Shown here in pieces: positions 1-10,842 of a stretch of DNA of 64,000 nt. Numbering within the stretch: position 1 is the first letter of the stretch; each line of letters opens with the position of its first letter. The notes under the pieces are model-generated. The model made no database searches. It saw only the letters and a program-made list of their open reading frames with translations, and was not told the origin of the DNA. This DNA comes from Calliphora vicina (Eukaryota > Arthropoda > Insecta > Diptera > Calliphoridae), in the NCBI RefSeq assembly GCF_958450345.1, contig NW_027052658.1, positions 434,001-498,000 of the forward strand, in the 5' to 3' direction. Both the position numbers and the translations under genes were made by a program.

Positions 1-3000
1 GTAAGAGAGTAAGAGAGTAAGAGAGTAAGAGAGTAAGAGAGTAAGAGAGTAAGAGAGTAAGAGAGTAAGAGAGTAAGAGAGTAAGAGAGTAAGAGAGTAA
101 GAGAGTAAGAGAGTAAGAGAGTAAGAGAGTAAGAGAGTAAGAGAGTAAGAGAGTAAGAGAGTAAGAGAGTAAGAGAGTAAGAGAGTAAGAGAGTAAGAGA
201 GTAAGAGAGTAAGAGAGTAAGAGAGTAAGAGAGTAAGAGAGTAACCCCCATTTTAAGACAGTAAGACAGTAAGAGAGTAAGAGAGCAAGAGAGCAAGAGA
301 GTAAGACAGTAAGACAGTAAGACAGTAAGACAGTAAGACAGTAAGACAGTAAGACAGTAAGACAGTAAGACAGTAAGACAGTAAGACAGTAAGAGAGTAA
401 GAGAGTAACCACCATTTTAAGACAGTAAGAGAGTAAGAGAGCAAGAGAGTAAGAGAGTAACCCACATTTTAAGACAGTAAGAGAGCAAGAGAGTAAGAGA
501 GTAAGAGAGTAAGAGAGTAAGAGAGTAAGAGAGTAAGAGAGTAAGAGAGTAAGAGAGTAAGAGAGTAAGAGAGTAAGAGAGTAAGAGAGTAAGAGAGTAA
601 GAGAGTAAGAGAGTAAGAGAGTAAGAGAGTAAGAGAGTAAGAGAGTAAGAGAGTAAGAGAGTAAGAGAGTAAGAGAGTAAGAGAGTAAGAGAGTAAGAGA
701 GTAAGAGAGTAAGAGAGCAAGAGAGCAAGAGAGCAAGAGAGTAACCCACATTTTAAGACAGTAAGAGAGTAAGAGAGTAAGAGAGCAAGAGAGTAAGAGA
801 GTAAGAGAGTAAGAGAGTAAGAGAGTAAGAGAGTAAGAGAGTAAGAGAGTAAGAGAGTAAGAGAGTAAGAGAGTAAGAGAGTAAGAGAGTAAGAGAGTAA
901 GAGAGTAAGAGAGTAAGACAGTAAGAGAGCAAGAGAGCAAGAGAGCAAAAGAGTAAGAGAGTAACCACCATTTTAAGACAGTAAGAGAGTAAGAGAGCAA
1001 GAGAGTAAGAGAGTAACCCACATTTTAAGACAGTAAGAGAGCAAGAGAGTAAGAGAGTAAGAGAGTAAGAGAGTAAGAGAGTAAGAGAGTAAGAGAGTAA
1101 GAGAGTAAGAGAGTAAGAGAGTAAGAGAGTAAGAGAGTAAGAGAGTAAGAGAGTAAGAGAGTAAGAGAGTAAGAGAGTAAGAGAGTAAGAGAGTAAGAGA
1201 GTAAGAGAGTAAGAGAGTAAGAGAGTAAGAGAGTAAGAGGGTAAGAGGGTAAGAGAGTAAGAGAGTAAGAGAGTAAGAGAGTAAGAGAGTAAGAGAGTAA
1301 GAGAGTAAGAGAGTAAGAGAGTAAGAGGGTAAGAGGGTAAGAGAGTAAGAGAGTAAGAGAGTAAGAGAGTAAGAGAGTAAGAGAGTAAGAGAGTAAGAGA
1401 GTAAGAGAGTAAGAGAGTAAGAGAGTAAGAGAGTAAGAGAGTAAGAGAGTAAGAGAGTAAGAGAGTAAGAGAGTAAGAGAGTAAGAGAGTAAGAGAGTAA
1501 GAGAGTAAGAGAGTAAGAGAGTAAGAGAGTAAGAGAGTAAGAGAGTAAGAGAGTAAGAGAGTAAGAGAGTAAGAGAGTAAGAGAGTAAGAGAGTAAGAGA
1601 GTAAGAGAGTAAGAGAGTAAGAGAGTAAGAGAGTAAGAGAGTAAGAGAGTAAGAGAGTAAGAGAGTAAGAGAGTAAGAGAGTAAGAGAGTAAGAGAGTAA
1701 GAGAGTAAGAGAGTAAGAGAGTAAGAGAGTAAGAGAGTAAGAGAGTAAGAGAGTAAGAGAGTAAGAGAGTAAGAGAGTAAGAGAGTAAGAGAGCAAGAGA
1801 GTAAGAGAGCAGGAGAGCAAGAGAGTAAGAGAGTAAGAGAGTAAGAGAGTAAGAGAGTAAGAGAGTAAGAGAGTAAGAGAGTAAGAGAGTAAGAGAGTAA
1901 GAGAGTAAGAGAGTAAGAGAGTAAGAGAGTAAGAGAGTAAGAGAGTAAGAGAGTAAGAGAGTAAGAGAGTAAGAGAGTAAGAGAGTAAGAGAGTAAGAGA
2001 GTAAGAGAGTAAGAGAGTAAGAGAGTAAGAGAGTAAGAGAGTAAGAGAGTAAGAGAGTAAGAGAGTAAGAGAGTAAGAGAGTAAGAGAGTAAGAGAGTAA
2101 GAGAGTAAGAGAGTAAGAGAGTAAGAGAGTAAGAGAGTAAGAGAGTAAGAGAGTAAGAGAGTAAGAGAGTAAGAGAGTAAGAGAGTAAGAGAGTAAGAGA
2201 GTAACCCCCATTTTAAGACAGTAAGACAGTAAGAGAGTAAGAGAGCAAGAGAGCAAGAGAGTAAGACAGTAAGACAGTAAGACAGTAAGACAGTAAGACA
2301 GTAAGACAGTAAGAGAGCAAGAGAGCAAGAGAGCAAGAGAGTAAGAGAGTAACCACCATTTTAAGACAGTAAGAGAGTAAGAGAGCAAGAGAGTAAGAGA
2401 GTAACCCACATTTTAAGACAGTAAGAGAGCAAGAGAGTAAGAGAGTAAGAGAGTAAGAGAGTAAGAGAGTAAGAGAGTAAGAGAGTAAGAGAGTAAGAGA
2501 GTAAGAGAGTAAGAGAGTAGAGTAAGAGAGTAGAGTAAGAGAGTAAGAGAGTAAGAGAGTAAGAGAGTAAGAGAGTAAGAGAGTAAGAGAGTAAGAGAGT
2601 AAGAGAGTAAGAGAGTAAGAGAGTAAGAGAGTAAGAGAGTAAGAGAGTAAGAGAGCAAGAGAGCAAGAGAGCAAGAGAGCAAGAGAGTAACCCACATTTT
2701 AAGAGAGTAAGAGAGTAAGAGAGCAAGAGAGTAAGAGAGTAAGAGAGTAAGAGAGTAAGAGAGTAAAAGAGTAAGAGAGTAAGAGAGTAAGAGAGTAAGA
2801 GAGTAAGAGAGTAAGAGAGTAAGAGAGTAAGAGAGTAAGAGAGTAAGAGAGTAAGAGAGTAAGAGAGTAAGAGAGTAAGAGAGTAAGAGAGTAAGAGAGT
2901 AAGAGAGTAAGAGAGTAAGAGAGTAAGAGAGTAAGAGAGTAAGAGAGTAAGAGAGTAAGAGAGTAAGAGAGTAAGACAGTAAGAGAGCAAGAGAGCAAAA

Positions 3001-3540
3001 GAGCAAGAGAGCAAGAGAGTAAGAGAGTAACCACCATTTTAAGACAGTAAGAGAGTAAGAGAGCAAGAGAGTAAGAGAGTAACCCACATTTTAAGACAGT
3101 AAGAGAGCAAGAGAGTAAGAGAGTAAGAGAGTAAGAGAGTAAGAGAGTAAGAGAGTAAGAGAGTAAGAGAGTAAGAGAGTAAGAGAGTAAGAGAGTAAGA
3201 GAGAAAGAGAGTAAGAGAGTAAGAGAGTAAGAGAGTAAGAGAGTAAGAGAGTAAGAGAGTAAGAGAGTAAGAGAGTAAGAGAGTAAGAGAGTAAGAGAGT
3301 AAGAGAGTAAGAGAGTAAGAGAGTAAGAGAGTAAGAGAGTAAGAGAGTAAGAGAGTAAGAGAGTAAGAGAGTAAGAGAGTAAGAGAGTAAGAGAGTAAGA
3401 GAGTAAGAGAGTAAGAGAGTAAGAGAGTAAGAGAGTAAGAGAGTAAGAGAGTAAGAGAGTAAGAGAGTAAGAGAGTAAGAGAGTAAGAGAGTAAGAGAGT
3501 AAGAGAGTAAGAGAGTAAGAGAGTAAGAGAGTAAGAGAGC
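1..3540. repeat. GTAAGAGA satellite, proximal block with paired cassettes
   Basis: Tandem 8-bp GTAAGAGA array, already in progress at base 1. The single-base variants are GCAAGAGA and GTAAGACA, with some GTAAGAGG. Twelve 20-bp cassettes interrupt it, each reading GTAA, a 12-bp insert of the CCCCCATTTTAA type, then GACA. They start at 241, 405, 457, 741, 961, 1013, 2201, 2349, 2401, 2687, 3027 and 3079. A CCACCA-type cassette is followed 52 bp later by a CCCACA-type cassette at 405/457, 961/1013, 2349/2401 and 3027/3079, so the pair is itself a repeated module. A 3-bp phase slip (GTAGAGTAAG) occurs twice near 2517-2537. No gene is seen here; on the + strand every frame is closed by TAA in each 24 bp. 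Confidence 0.97.
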
Positions 3541-6500
3541 AAGAGAGTAAGAGAGTAAGAGATTAAGAGGGTAAGAGAGTAAGAGAGTAAGAGAGTAAGA
3601 GAGTAAGAGAGTAAGAGAGTAAGAGAGTAAGAGAGTAAGAGAGTAAGAGAGTAAGAGAGTAAGAGAGTAAGAGAGTAAGAGAGTAAGAGAGTAAGAGAGT
3701 AAGAGAGTAAGAGAGTAAGACAGTAAGAGAGTAAGAGAGTAAGAGAGTAAGAGACTAAGAGAGTAAGAGAGTAAGAGAGTAAGAGAGTAAGAGGGTAAGA
3801 GGGTAAGAGAGTAAGAGAGTAAGTGAGTAAGAGAGTAAGAGAGTAAGAGAGTAAGAGAGTAAGAGAGTAAGAGAGTAAGAGAGTAAGAGAGTAAGAGAGT
3901 AAGAGAGTAAGAGAGTAAGAGAGTAAGAGAGTAAGAGAGTAAGAGAGTAAGAGAGTAAGTGAGTAAGAGAGTAAGAGAGTAAGAGAGTAAGAGAGTAAGA
4001 GAGTAAGAGAGTAAGAGAGTAAGAGAGTAAGAGAGTAAGAGAGTAAGAGAGTAAGAGAGTAAGAGAGTAAGAGAGTAAGAGAGTAAGAGAGTAAGAGAGT
4101 AAGAGAGTAAGAGAGTAAGAGAGTAAGAGAGTAAGAGAGTAAGAGAGTAAGAGAGTAAGAGAGTAAGAGAGTAAGAGAGTAAGAGAGTAAGAGAGTAAGA
4201 GAGTAAGAGAGTAAGAGAGTAAGAGAGTAAGAGAGTAAGAGAGTAAGAGAGTAAGAGAGTAAGAGAGTAAGAGAGTAAGAGAGTAAGAGAGTAAGAGAGT
4301 AAGAGAGTAAGAGAGTAAGAGAGTAAGAGAGTAAGAGAGTAAGAGAGTAAGAGAGTAAGAGAGTAAGAGATTAAGAGAGTAAGAGAGTAAGAGGGTAAGA
4401 GAGTGAGAGAGTAACCCCCATTTTAAGACAGTAAGACAGTAAGAGAGCAAGAGAGCAAGAGAGCAAGAGAGTAAGAGAGTAAGAGAGTAAGAGAGTAAGA
4501 GAGTAAGAGAGTAAGAGAGTAAGAGAGTAAGAGAGTAAGAGAGTAAGAGAGTAAGAGAGTAAGAGAGTAAGAGAGTAAGAGAGTAAGAGAGTAAGAGAGT
4601 AAGAGAGTAAGAGAGTAAGAGAGTAAGAGAGTAAGAGAGTAAGAGAGTAAGAGAGTAAGAGAGTAAGAGAGTAAGAGAGTAAGAGAGTAAGAGAGTAAGA
4701 GAGTAAGAGAGTAAGAGAGTAAGAGAGTAAGAGAGTAAGAGAGTAAGAGAGTAAGAGAGTAAGAGAGTAAGAGAGTAAGAGAGTAAGAGAGTAAGAGAGT
4801 AAGAGAGTAAGAGAGTAAGAGAGTAAGAGAGTAAGAGAGTAAGAGAGTAAGAGAGTAAGAGAGTAAGAGAGTAAGAGAGTAAGAGAGTAAGAGGGTAAGA
4901 GAGTAAGAGAGTAAGAGAGTAAGAGGGTAAGAGAGCAAGAGAGCAAGAGAGCAAGAGAGCAAGAGAGTAAGACAGTAAGAGGGTAAGAGAGTGAGAGAGT
5001 AACCCCCATTTTAAGACAGTAAGACAGTAAGAGAGCAAGAGAGCAAGAGAGTAAGAGAGTAAGAGAGTAAGAGAGTAAGAGAGTAAGAGAGTAAGAGAGT
5101 AAGAGAGTAAGAGAGTAAGAGAGTAAGAGAGTAAGAGAGTAAGAGAGTAAGAGAGTAAGAGAGTAAGAGAGTAAGAGAGTAAGAGAGTAAGAGAGTAAGA
5201 GAGTGAGAGAGTAAGAGAGTAAGAGAGTAAGAGAGCAAGAGAGTAAGACAGTAAGAGAGTAAGAGGGTAAGAGAGTAAGAGAGTAAGAGAGTAAGAGAGT
5301 AAGAGAGTAAGAGAGTAAGAGGGTAAGAGAGTAAGAGAGTAAGAGAGTAAGAGAGTAAGAGAGTAAGAGAGTAAGAGAGTAAGAGAGTAAGAGAGTAAGA
5401 GAGTAAGAGAGTAAGAGAGTAAGAGAGTAAGAGAGTAAGAGAGTAAGAGAGTAAGAGAGTAAGAGAGTAAGAGAGTAAGAGAGTAAGAGAGTAAGAGAGT
5501 AAGAGAGTAAGAGAGTAAGAGAGTAAGAGAGTAAGAGAGTAAGAGAGTAAGAGAGTAAGAGAGTAAGAGAGTAAGAGAGTAAGAGAGTAAGAGAGTAAGA
5601 GAGTAAGAGAGTAAGAGAGTAAGAGAGTAAGAGAGTAAGAGAGTAAGAGAGTAAGAGAGTAAGAGAGTAAGAGAGTAAGAGAGTAAGAGAGTAAGAGAGT
5701 AAGAGAGTAAGAGAGTAAGAGAGTAAGAGAGTAAGAGAGTAAGAGAGTAAGAGAGTAAGAGAGTAAGAGAGTAAGAGAGTAAGAGAGTAAGAGAGTAAGA
5801 GAGTAAGAGAGTAAGAGAGTAAGAGAGTAAGAGAGTAAGAGAGTAAGAGAGTAAGAGAGTAAGAGAGTAAGAGAGCAAGAGAGCAAGAGAGCAAGAGAGC
5901 AAGAGAGTAGGAGAGTAAGAGAGCAAGAGAGCAAGAGAGCAAGAGAGTAGGAGAGTAAGAGAGCAAGAGAGCAAGAGAGCAAGAGAGCAAGAGAGCAAGA
6001 GAGCAAGAGAGCAAGAGAGCAAGAGAGCAAGAGAGCAAGATAGTAAGAGAGTAAGACAGTAAGACAGTAAGAGAGTAAGAGAGTAAGAGAGCAAGAGAGC
6101 AAGAGAGCAAGAGAGCAAGAGAGTAAGAGAGTAAGAGAGTAAGAGAGTAAGAGAGTAAGAGAGTAAGAGAGTAAGAGAGTAAGAGAGTAAGAGAGTAAGA
6201 GAGTAAGAGAGTAAGAGAGTAAGAGAGTAAGAGAGTAAGAGAGTAAGAGAGTAAGAGAGTAAGAGAGTAAGAGAGTAAGAGAGTAAGAGAGTAAGAGAGT
6301 AAGAGAGTAAGAGAGTAAGAGAGTAAGACAGTAAGAGAGTAAGAGAGTAAGAGAGTAAGAGAGTAAGAGAGTAAGAGAGTAAGAGAGTAAGAGAGTAAGA
6401 GAGTAAGAGAGTAAGAGAGTAAGAGAGTAAGAGAGTAAGAGAGTAAGAGAGTAAGAGAGTAAGAGAGTAAGAGAGTAAGAGAGTAAGAGAGTAAGAGAGT

Positions 6501-9500
6501 AAGAGAGTAAGAGAGTAAGAGAGTAAGAGAGTAAGAGAGTAAGAGAGTAAGAGAGTAAGAGAGTAAGAGAGTAAGAGAGTAAGAGAGTAAGAGAGTAAGA
6601 GAGTAAGAGAGTAAGAGAGTGAGAGAGTAAGAGAGTAAGAGAGTAAGATAGTAAGAGAGTAAGAGGGTAAGAGAGTAAGAGAGTAAGAGAGTAAGAGAGT
6701 AAGAGAGTAAGAGAGTAAGAGAGTAAGAGAGTAAGAGAGTAAGAGAGTAAGAGAGCAAGAGAGCAAGAGAGCAAGAGAGCAAGAGAGCAAGAGAGTAGGA
6801 GAGTAAGAGAGCAAGAGAGCAAGAGAGCAAGAGAGCAAGAGAGCAAGAGAGTAGGAGAGTAAGAGAGCAAGAGAGCAAGAGAGCAAGAGAGCAAGAGAGC
6901 AAGATAGTAAGAGAGTAAGACAGTAAGACAGTAAGAGAGTAAGAGAGTAAGAGAGCAAGAGAGCAAGAGAGCAAGAGAGCAAGAGAGCAAGAGAGTAAGA
7001 GAGTAAGAGAGTAAGAGAGTAAGAGAGTAAGAGAGTAAGAGAGTAAGAGAGTAAGAGAGTAAGAGAGTAAGAGAGTAAGAGAGTAAGAGAGTAAGAGAGT
7101 AAGAGAGTAAGAGAGTAAGAGAGTAAGAGAGTAAGAGAGTAAGAGAGTAAGAGAGTAAGAGAGTAAGAGAGTAAGAGAGTAAGAGAGTAAGAGAGTAAGA
7201 GAGTAAGAGAGTAAGAGAGTAAGAGAGTAAGAGAGTAAGAGAGTAAGAGAGTAAGAGAGTAAGAGAGTAAGAGAGTAAGAGAGTAAGAGAGTAAGAGAGT
7301 AAGAGAGTAAGAGAGTAAGAGAGTAAGAGAGTAAGAGAGTAAGAGAGTAAGAGAGTAAGAGAGTAAGAGAGTAAGAGAGTAAGAGAGTAAGAGAGTAAGA
7401 GAGTAAGAGAGTAAGAGAGTAAGAGAGTAAGAGAGTAAGAGAGTAAGAGAGTAAGAGAGTAAGAGAGTAAGAGAGTAAGAGAGTAAGAGAGTAAGAGAGT
7501 AAAAGGGTAAGAGAGCAAGAGAGCAAGAGAGCAAGAGAGCAAGAGAGTAAGACAGTAAGAGAGTAAGAGGGTAAGAGAGTAAGAGAGAAAGAGAGTAAGA
7601 GAGTAAGAGAGTAAGACAGTAAGACAGTAAGACAGTAAGACAGTAAGACAGTAAGACAGTAAGACAGTAAGACAGTAAGACAGTAAGACAGTAAGACAGT
7701 AAGACAGTAAGACAGTAAGACAGTAAGACAGTAAGACAGTAAGACAGTAAGACAGTAAGACAGTAAGACAGTAAGACAGTAAGACAGTAAGACAGTAAGA
7801 GAGTAAGAGAGTAAGAGAGTAAGAGAGTAAGAGAGTAAGAGAGTAAGAGAGTAAGAGAGTAAGAGAGTAAGAGAGTAAGAGAGTAAGAGAGTAAGAGAGT
7901 AAGAGAGTAAGAGAGTAAGAGAGTAAGAGAGCAAGAGAGCAAGAGAGTTAGAGATTAAGAGAGTAAGAGATTAAGAGAGTAAGAGAGTAAGAGAGTAAGA
8001 GAGTAAGAGAGTAAGACAGTAAGAGAGTAAGAGAGTAAGAGAGTAAGAGGGTAACAGAGTAAGAGAGTAAGTGAGTAAGAGAGTAAGAGAGTAAGAGAGT
8101 AAGAGAGTAAGACAGTAAGACAGTAAGACAGTAAGACAGTAAGAGAGTAAGAGAGTAAGAGAGTAAGAGAGTAAGAGAGTAAGAGAGTAAGAGAGTATGA
8201 GAGTAAGAGAGTAAGAGAGTAAGAGAGTAAGAGAGTAAGAGAGCAAGAGATTAAGAGATTAAGAGAGTAAGAGAGTAAGAGAGTAAGAGAGTAAGAGAGT
8301 AAGAGAGTAAGAGAGTAAGAGAGTAAGAGAGTAAGAGAGTAAGAGAGTAAGAGAGTAAGAGAGTAAGAGAGTAAGAGAGTAAGAGAGTAAGAGAGTAAGA
8401 GAGTAAGAGAGTAAGAGAGTAAGAGAGTAAGAGAGTAAGAGAGTAAGAGAGTAAGAGAGTAAGAGAGTAAGAGAGTAAGAGAGTAAGATAGTAAGAGAGT
8501 AAGAGAGTAAGAGAGTAAGAGAGTAAGAGAGTAAGAGAGTAAGAGAGTAAGAGAGTAAGAGAGTAAGAGAGTAAGAGAGTAAGAGAGTAAGAGAGTAAGA
8601 GAGTAAGAGAGTAAGAGAGTAAGAGAGTAAGAGAGTAAGAGAGTAAGAGAGTAAGAGAGTAAGAGAGTAAGAGAGTAAGAGAGTAAGAGAGTAAGAGAGT
8701 AAGAGAGTAAGAGAGTAAGATAGTAAGAGAGTAAGAGGGTAAGAGAGTAAGAGAGTAAGAGAGTAAGAGAGTAAGAGAGTAAGAGAGTAAGAGAGTAAGA
8801 GAGTAAGAGAGTAAGAGAGTAAGAGAGTAAGAGAGTAAGAGAGCAAGAGAGCAAGAGAGCAAGAGAGCAAGAGAGCAAGAGAGTAGGAGAGTAAGAGAGC
8901 AAGAGAGCAAGAGAGCAAGAGAGCAAGAGAGTAGGAGAGTAAGAGAGCAAGAGAGCAAGAGAGCAAGAGAGCAAGAGAGCAAGAGAGTAAGACAGTAAGA
9001 CAGTAAGAGAGTAAGAGAGTAAGAGAGCAAGAGAGCAAGAGAGCAAGAGAGCAAGAGAGCAAGAGAGTAAGAGAGTAAGAGAGTAAGAGAGTAAGAGAGT
9101 AAGAGAGTAAGAGAGTAAGAGAGTAAGAGAGTAAGAGAGTAAGAGAGTAAGAGAGTAAGAGAGTAAGAGAGTAAGAGAGTAAGAGAGTAAGAGAGTAAGA
9201 GAGTAAGAGAGTAAGAGAGTAAGAGAGTAAGAGAGTAAGAGAGTAAGAGAGTAAGAGAGTAAGAGAGTAAGAGAGTAAGAGAGTAAGAGAGTAAGAGAGT
9301 AAGAGAGTAAGAGAGTAAGAGAGTAAGAGAGTAAGAGAGTAAGAGAGTAAGAGAGTAAGAGAGTAAGAGAGTAAGAGAGTAAGAGAGTAAGAGAGTAAGA
9401 GAGTAAGAGAGTAAGAGAGTAAGAGAGTAAGAGAGTAAGAGAGTAAGAGAGTAAGAGAGTAAGAGAGTAAGAGAGTAAGAGAGTAAGAGAGTAAGAGAGT

Positions 9501-10842
9501 AAGAGAGTAAGAGAGTAAGAGAGTAAGAGAGTAAGAGAGTAAGAGAGTAAGAGAGTAAGAGAGTAAGAGAGTAAGAGAGTAAGAGAGTAAGAGAGTAAGA
9601 GAGTAAGAGAGTAAGAGAGTAAGAGAGTAAGAGAGTAAGAGAGTAAGAGAGTAAAAGGGTAAGAGAGCAAGAGAGCAAGAGAGCAAGAGAGCAAGAGAGC
9701 AAGAGAGCAAGAGAGTAAGACAGTAAGAGAGTAAGAGGGTAAGAGAGTAAGAGAGAAAGAGAGTAAGAGAGTAAGAGAGTAAGAGAGTAAGACAGTAAGA
9801 CAGTAAGACAGTAAGACAGTAAGACAGTAAGACAGTAAGACAGTAAGACAGTAAGACAGTAAGACAGTAAGACAGTAAGACAGTAAGACAGTAAGACAGT
9901 AAGACAGTAAGACAGTAAGACAGTAAGACAGTAAGACAGTAAGACAGTAAGACAGTAAGACAGTAAGACAGTAAGACAGTAAGACAGTAAGAGAGTAAGA
10001 GAGTAAGAGAGTAAGAGAGTAAGAGAGTAAGAGAGTAAGAGAGTAAGAGAGTAAGAGAGTAAGAGAGTAAGAGAGTAAGAGAGTAAGAGAGTAAGAGAGT
10101 AAGAGAGTAAGAGAGTAAGAGAGTAAGAGAGTAAGAGAGTAAGAGAGTAAGAGAGTAAGAGAGTAAGAGAGTAAGAGAGTAAGAGAGTAAGAGAGTAAGA
10201 GAGTAAGAGAGCAAGAGAGCAAGAGAGCAAGAGAGTTAGAGATTAAGAGAGTAAGAGATTAAGAGAGTAAGAGAGTAAGAGAGTAAGAGAGTAAGAGAGT
10301 AAGACAGTAAGAGAGTAAGAGAGTAAGAGAGTAAGAGAGTAAGAGAGTAAGAGAGTAAGAGAGTAAGAGAGTAAGAGGGTAACAGAGTAAGAGAGTAAGT
10401 GAGTAAGAGAGTAAGAGAGTAAGAGAGTAAGAGAGTAAGAGAGTAAGAGAGTAAGACAGTAAGACAGTAAGACAGTAAGACAGTAAGAGAGTAAGAGAGT
10501 AAGAGAGTAAGAGAGTAAGAGAGTAAGAGAGTAAGAGAGTAAGAGAGTAAGAGAGTAAGAGAGTAAGAGAGTAAGAGAGTAAGAGAGTAAGAGAGTAAGA
10601 GAGCAAGAGAGCAAGAGATTAAGAGATTAAGAGAGTAAGAGAGTAAGAGAGTAAGAGAGTAAGAGAGTAAGAGAGTAAGAGAGTAAGAGAGTAAGAGAGT
10701 AAGAGAGTAAGAGAGTAAGAGAGTAAGAGAGTAAGAGAGTAAGAGAGTAAGAGAGTAAGAGAGTAAGAGAGTAAGAGAGTAAGAGAGTAAGAGAGTAAGA
10801 GAGTAAGAGGGTAAGAGAGTAAGTGAGTAAGAGAGTAAGAGA
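3541..10842. repeat. GTAAGAGA satellite, cassette-poor block with GCAAGAGA/GTAGGAGA modules
   Basis: Same 8-bp array, with only two CCCCCA cassettes (4411 and 4999). Its marks are runs of GCAAGAGA mixed with GTAGGAGA at about 5872-6110, 6750-6990 and 8840-9065. A GTAAAAGG marker followed by GCAAGAGA units, a GAGAGAAAG unit and a pure GTAAGACA run appears near 7499-7800 and again near 9653-9990, about 2.15 kb apart. A GTTAGAGATTAAG marker sits at 7947 and recurs at 10235, 12607 and 14031. These shared markers show tandem duplication of kilobase segments inside the array. No coding sequence is supported. Confidence 0.95.

Noticed and set aside
3755..7942. Very long minus-strand ORFs of LLSYSLTL repeats (up to 1,628 codons, for example 27877-32763)
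   Set aside because: TCTCTTAC contains no stop codon in any frame, so all three minus frames are open at once. The ORFs overlap each other, start at chance ATG or TTG/CTG-like codons and have no non-repeat sequence. They are not genes.
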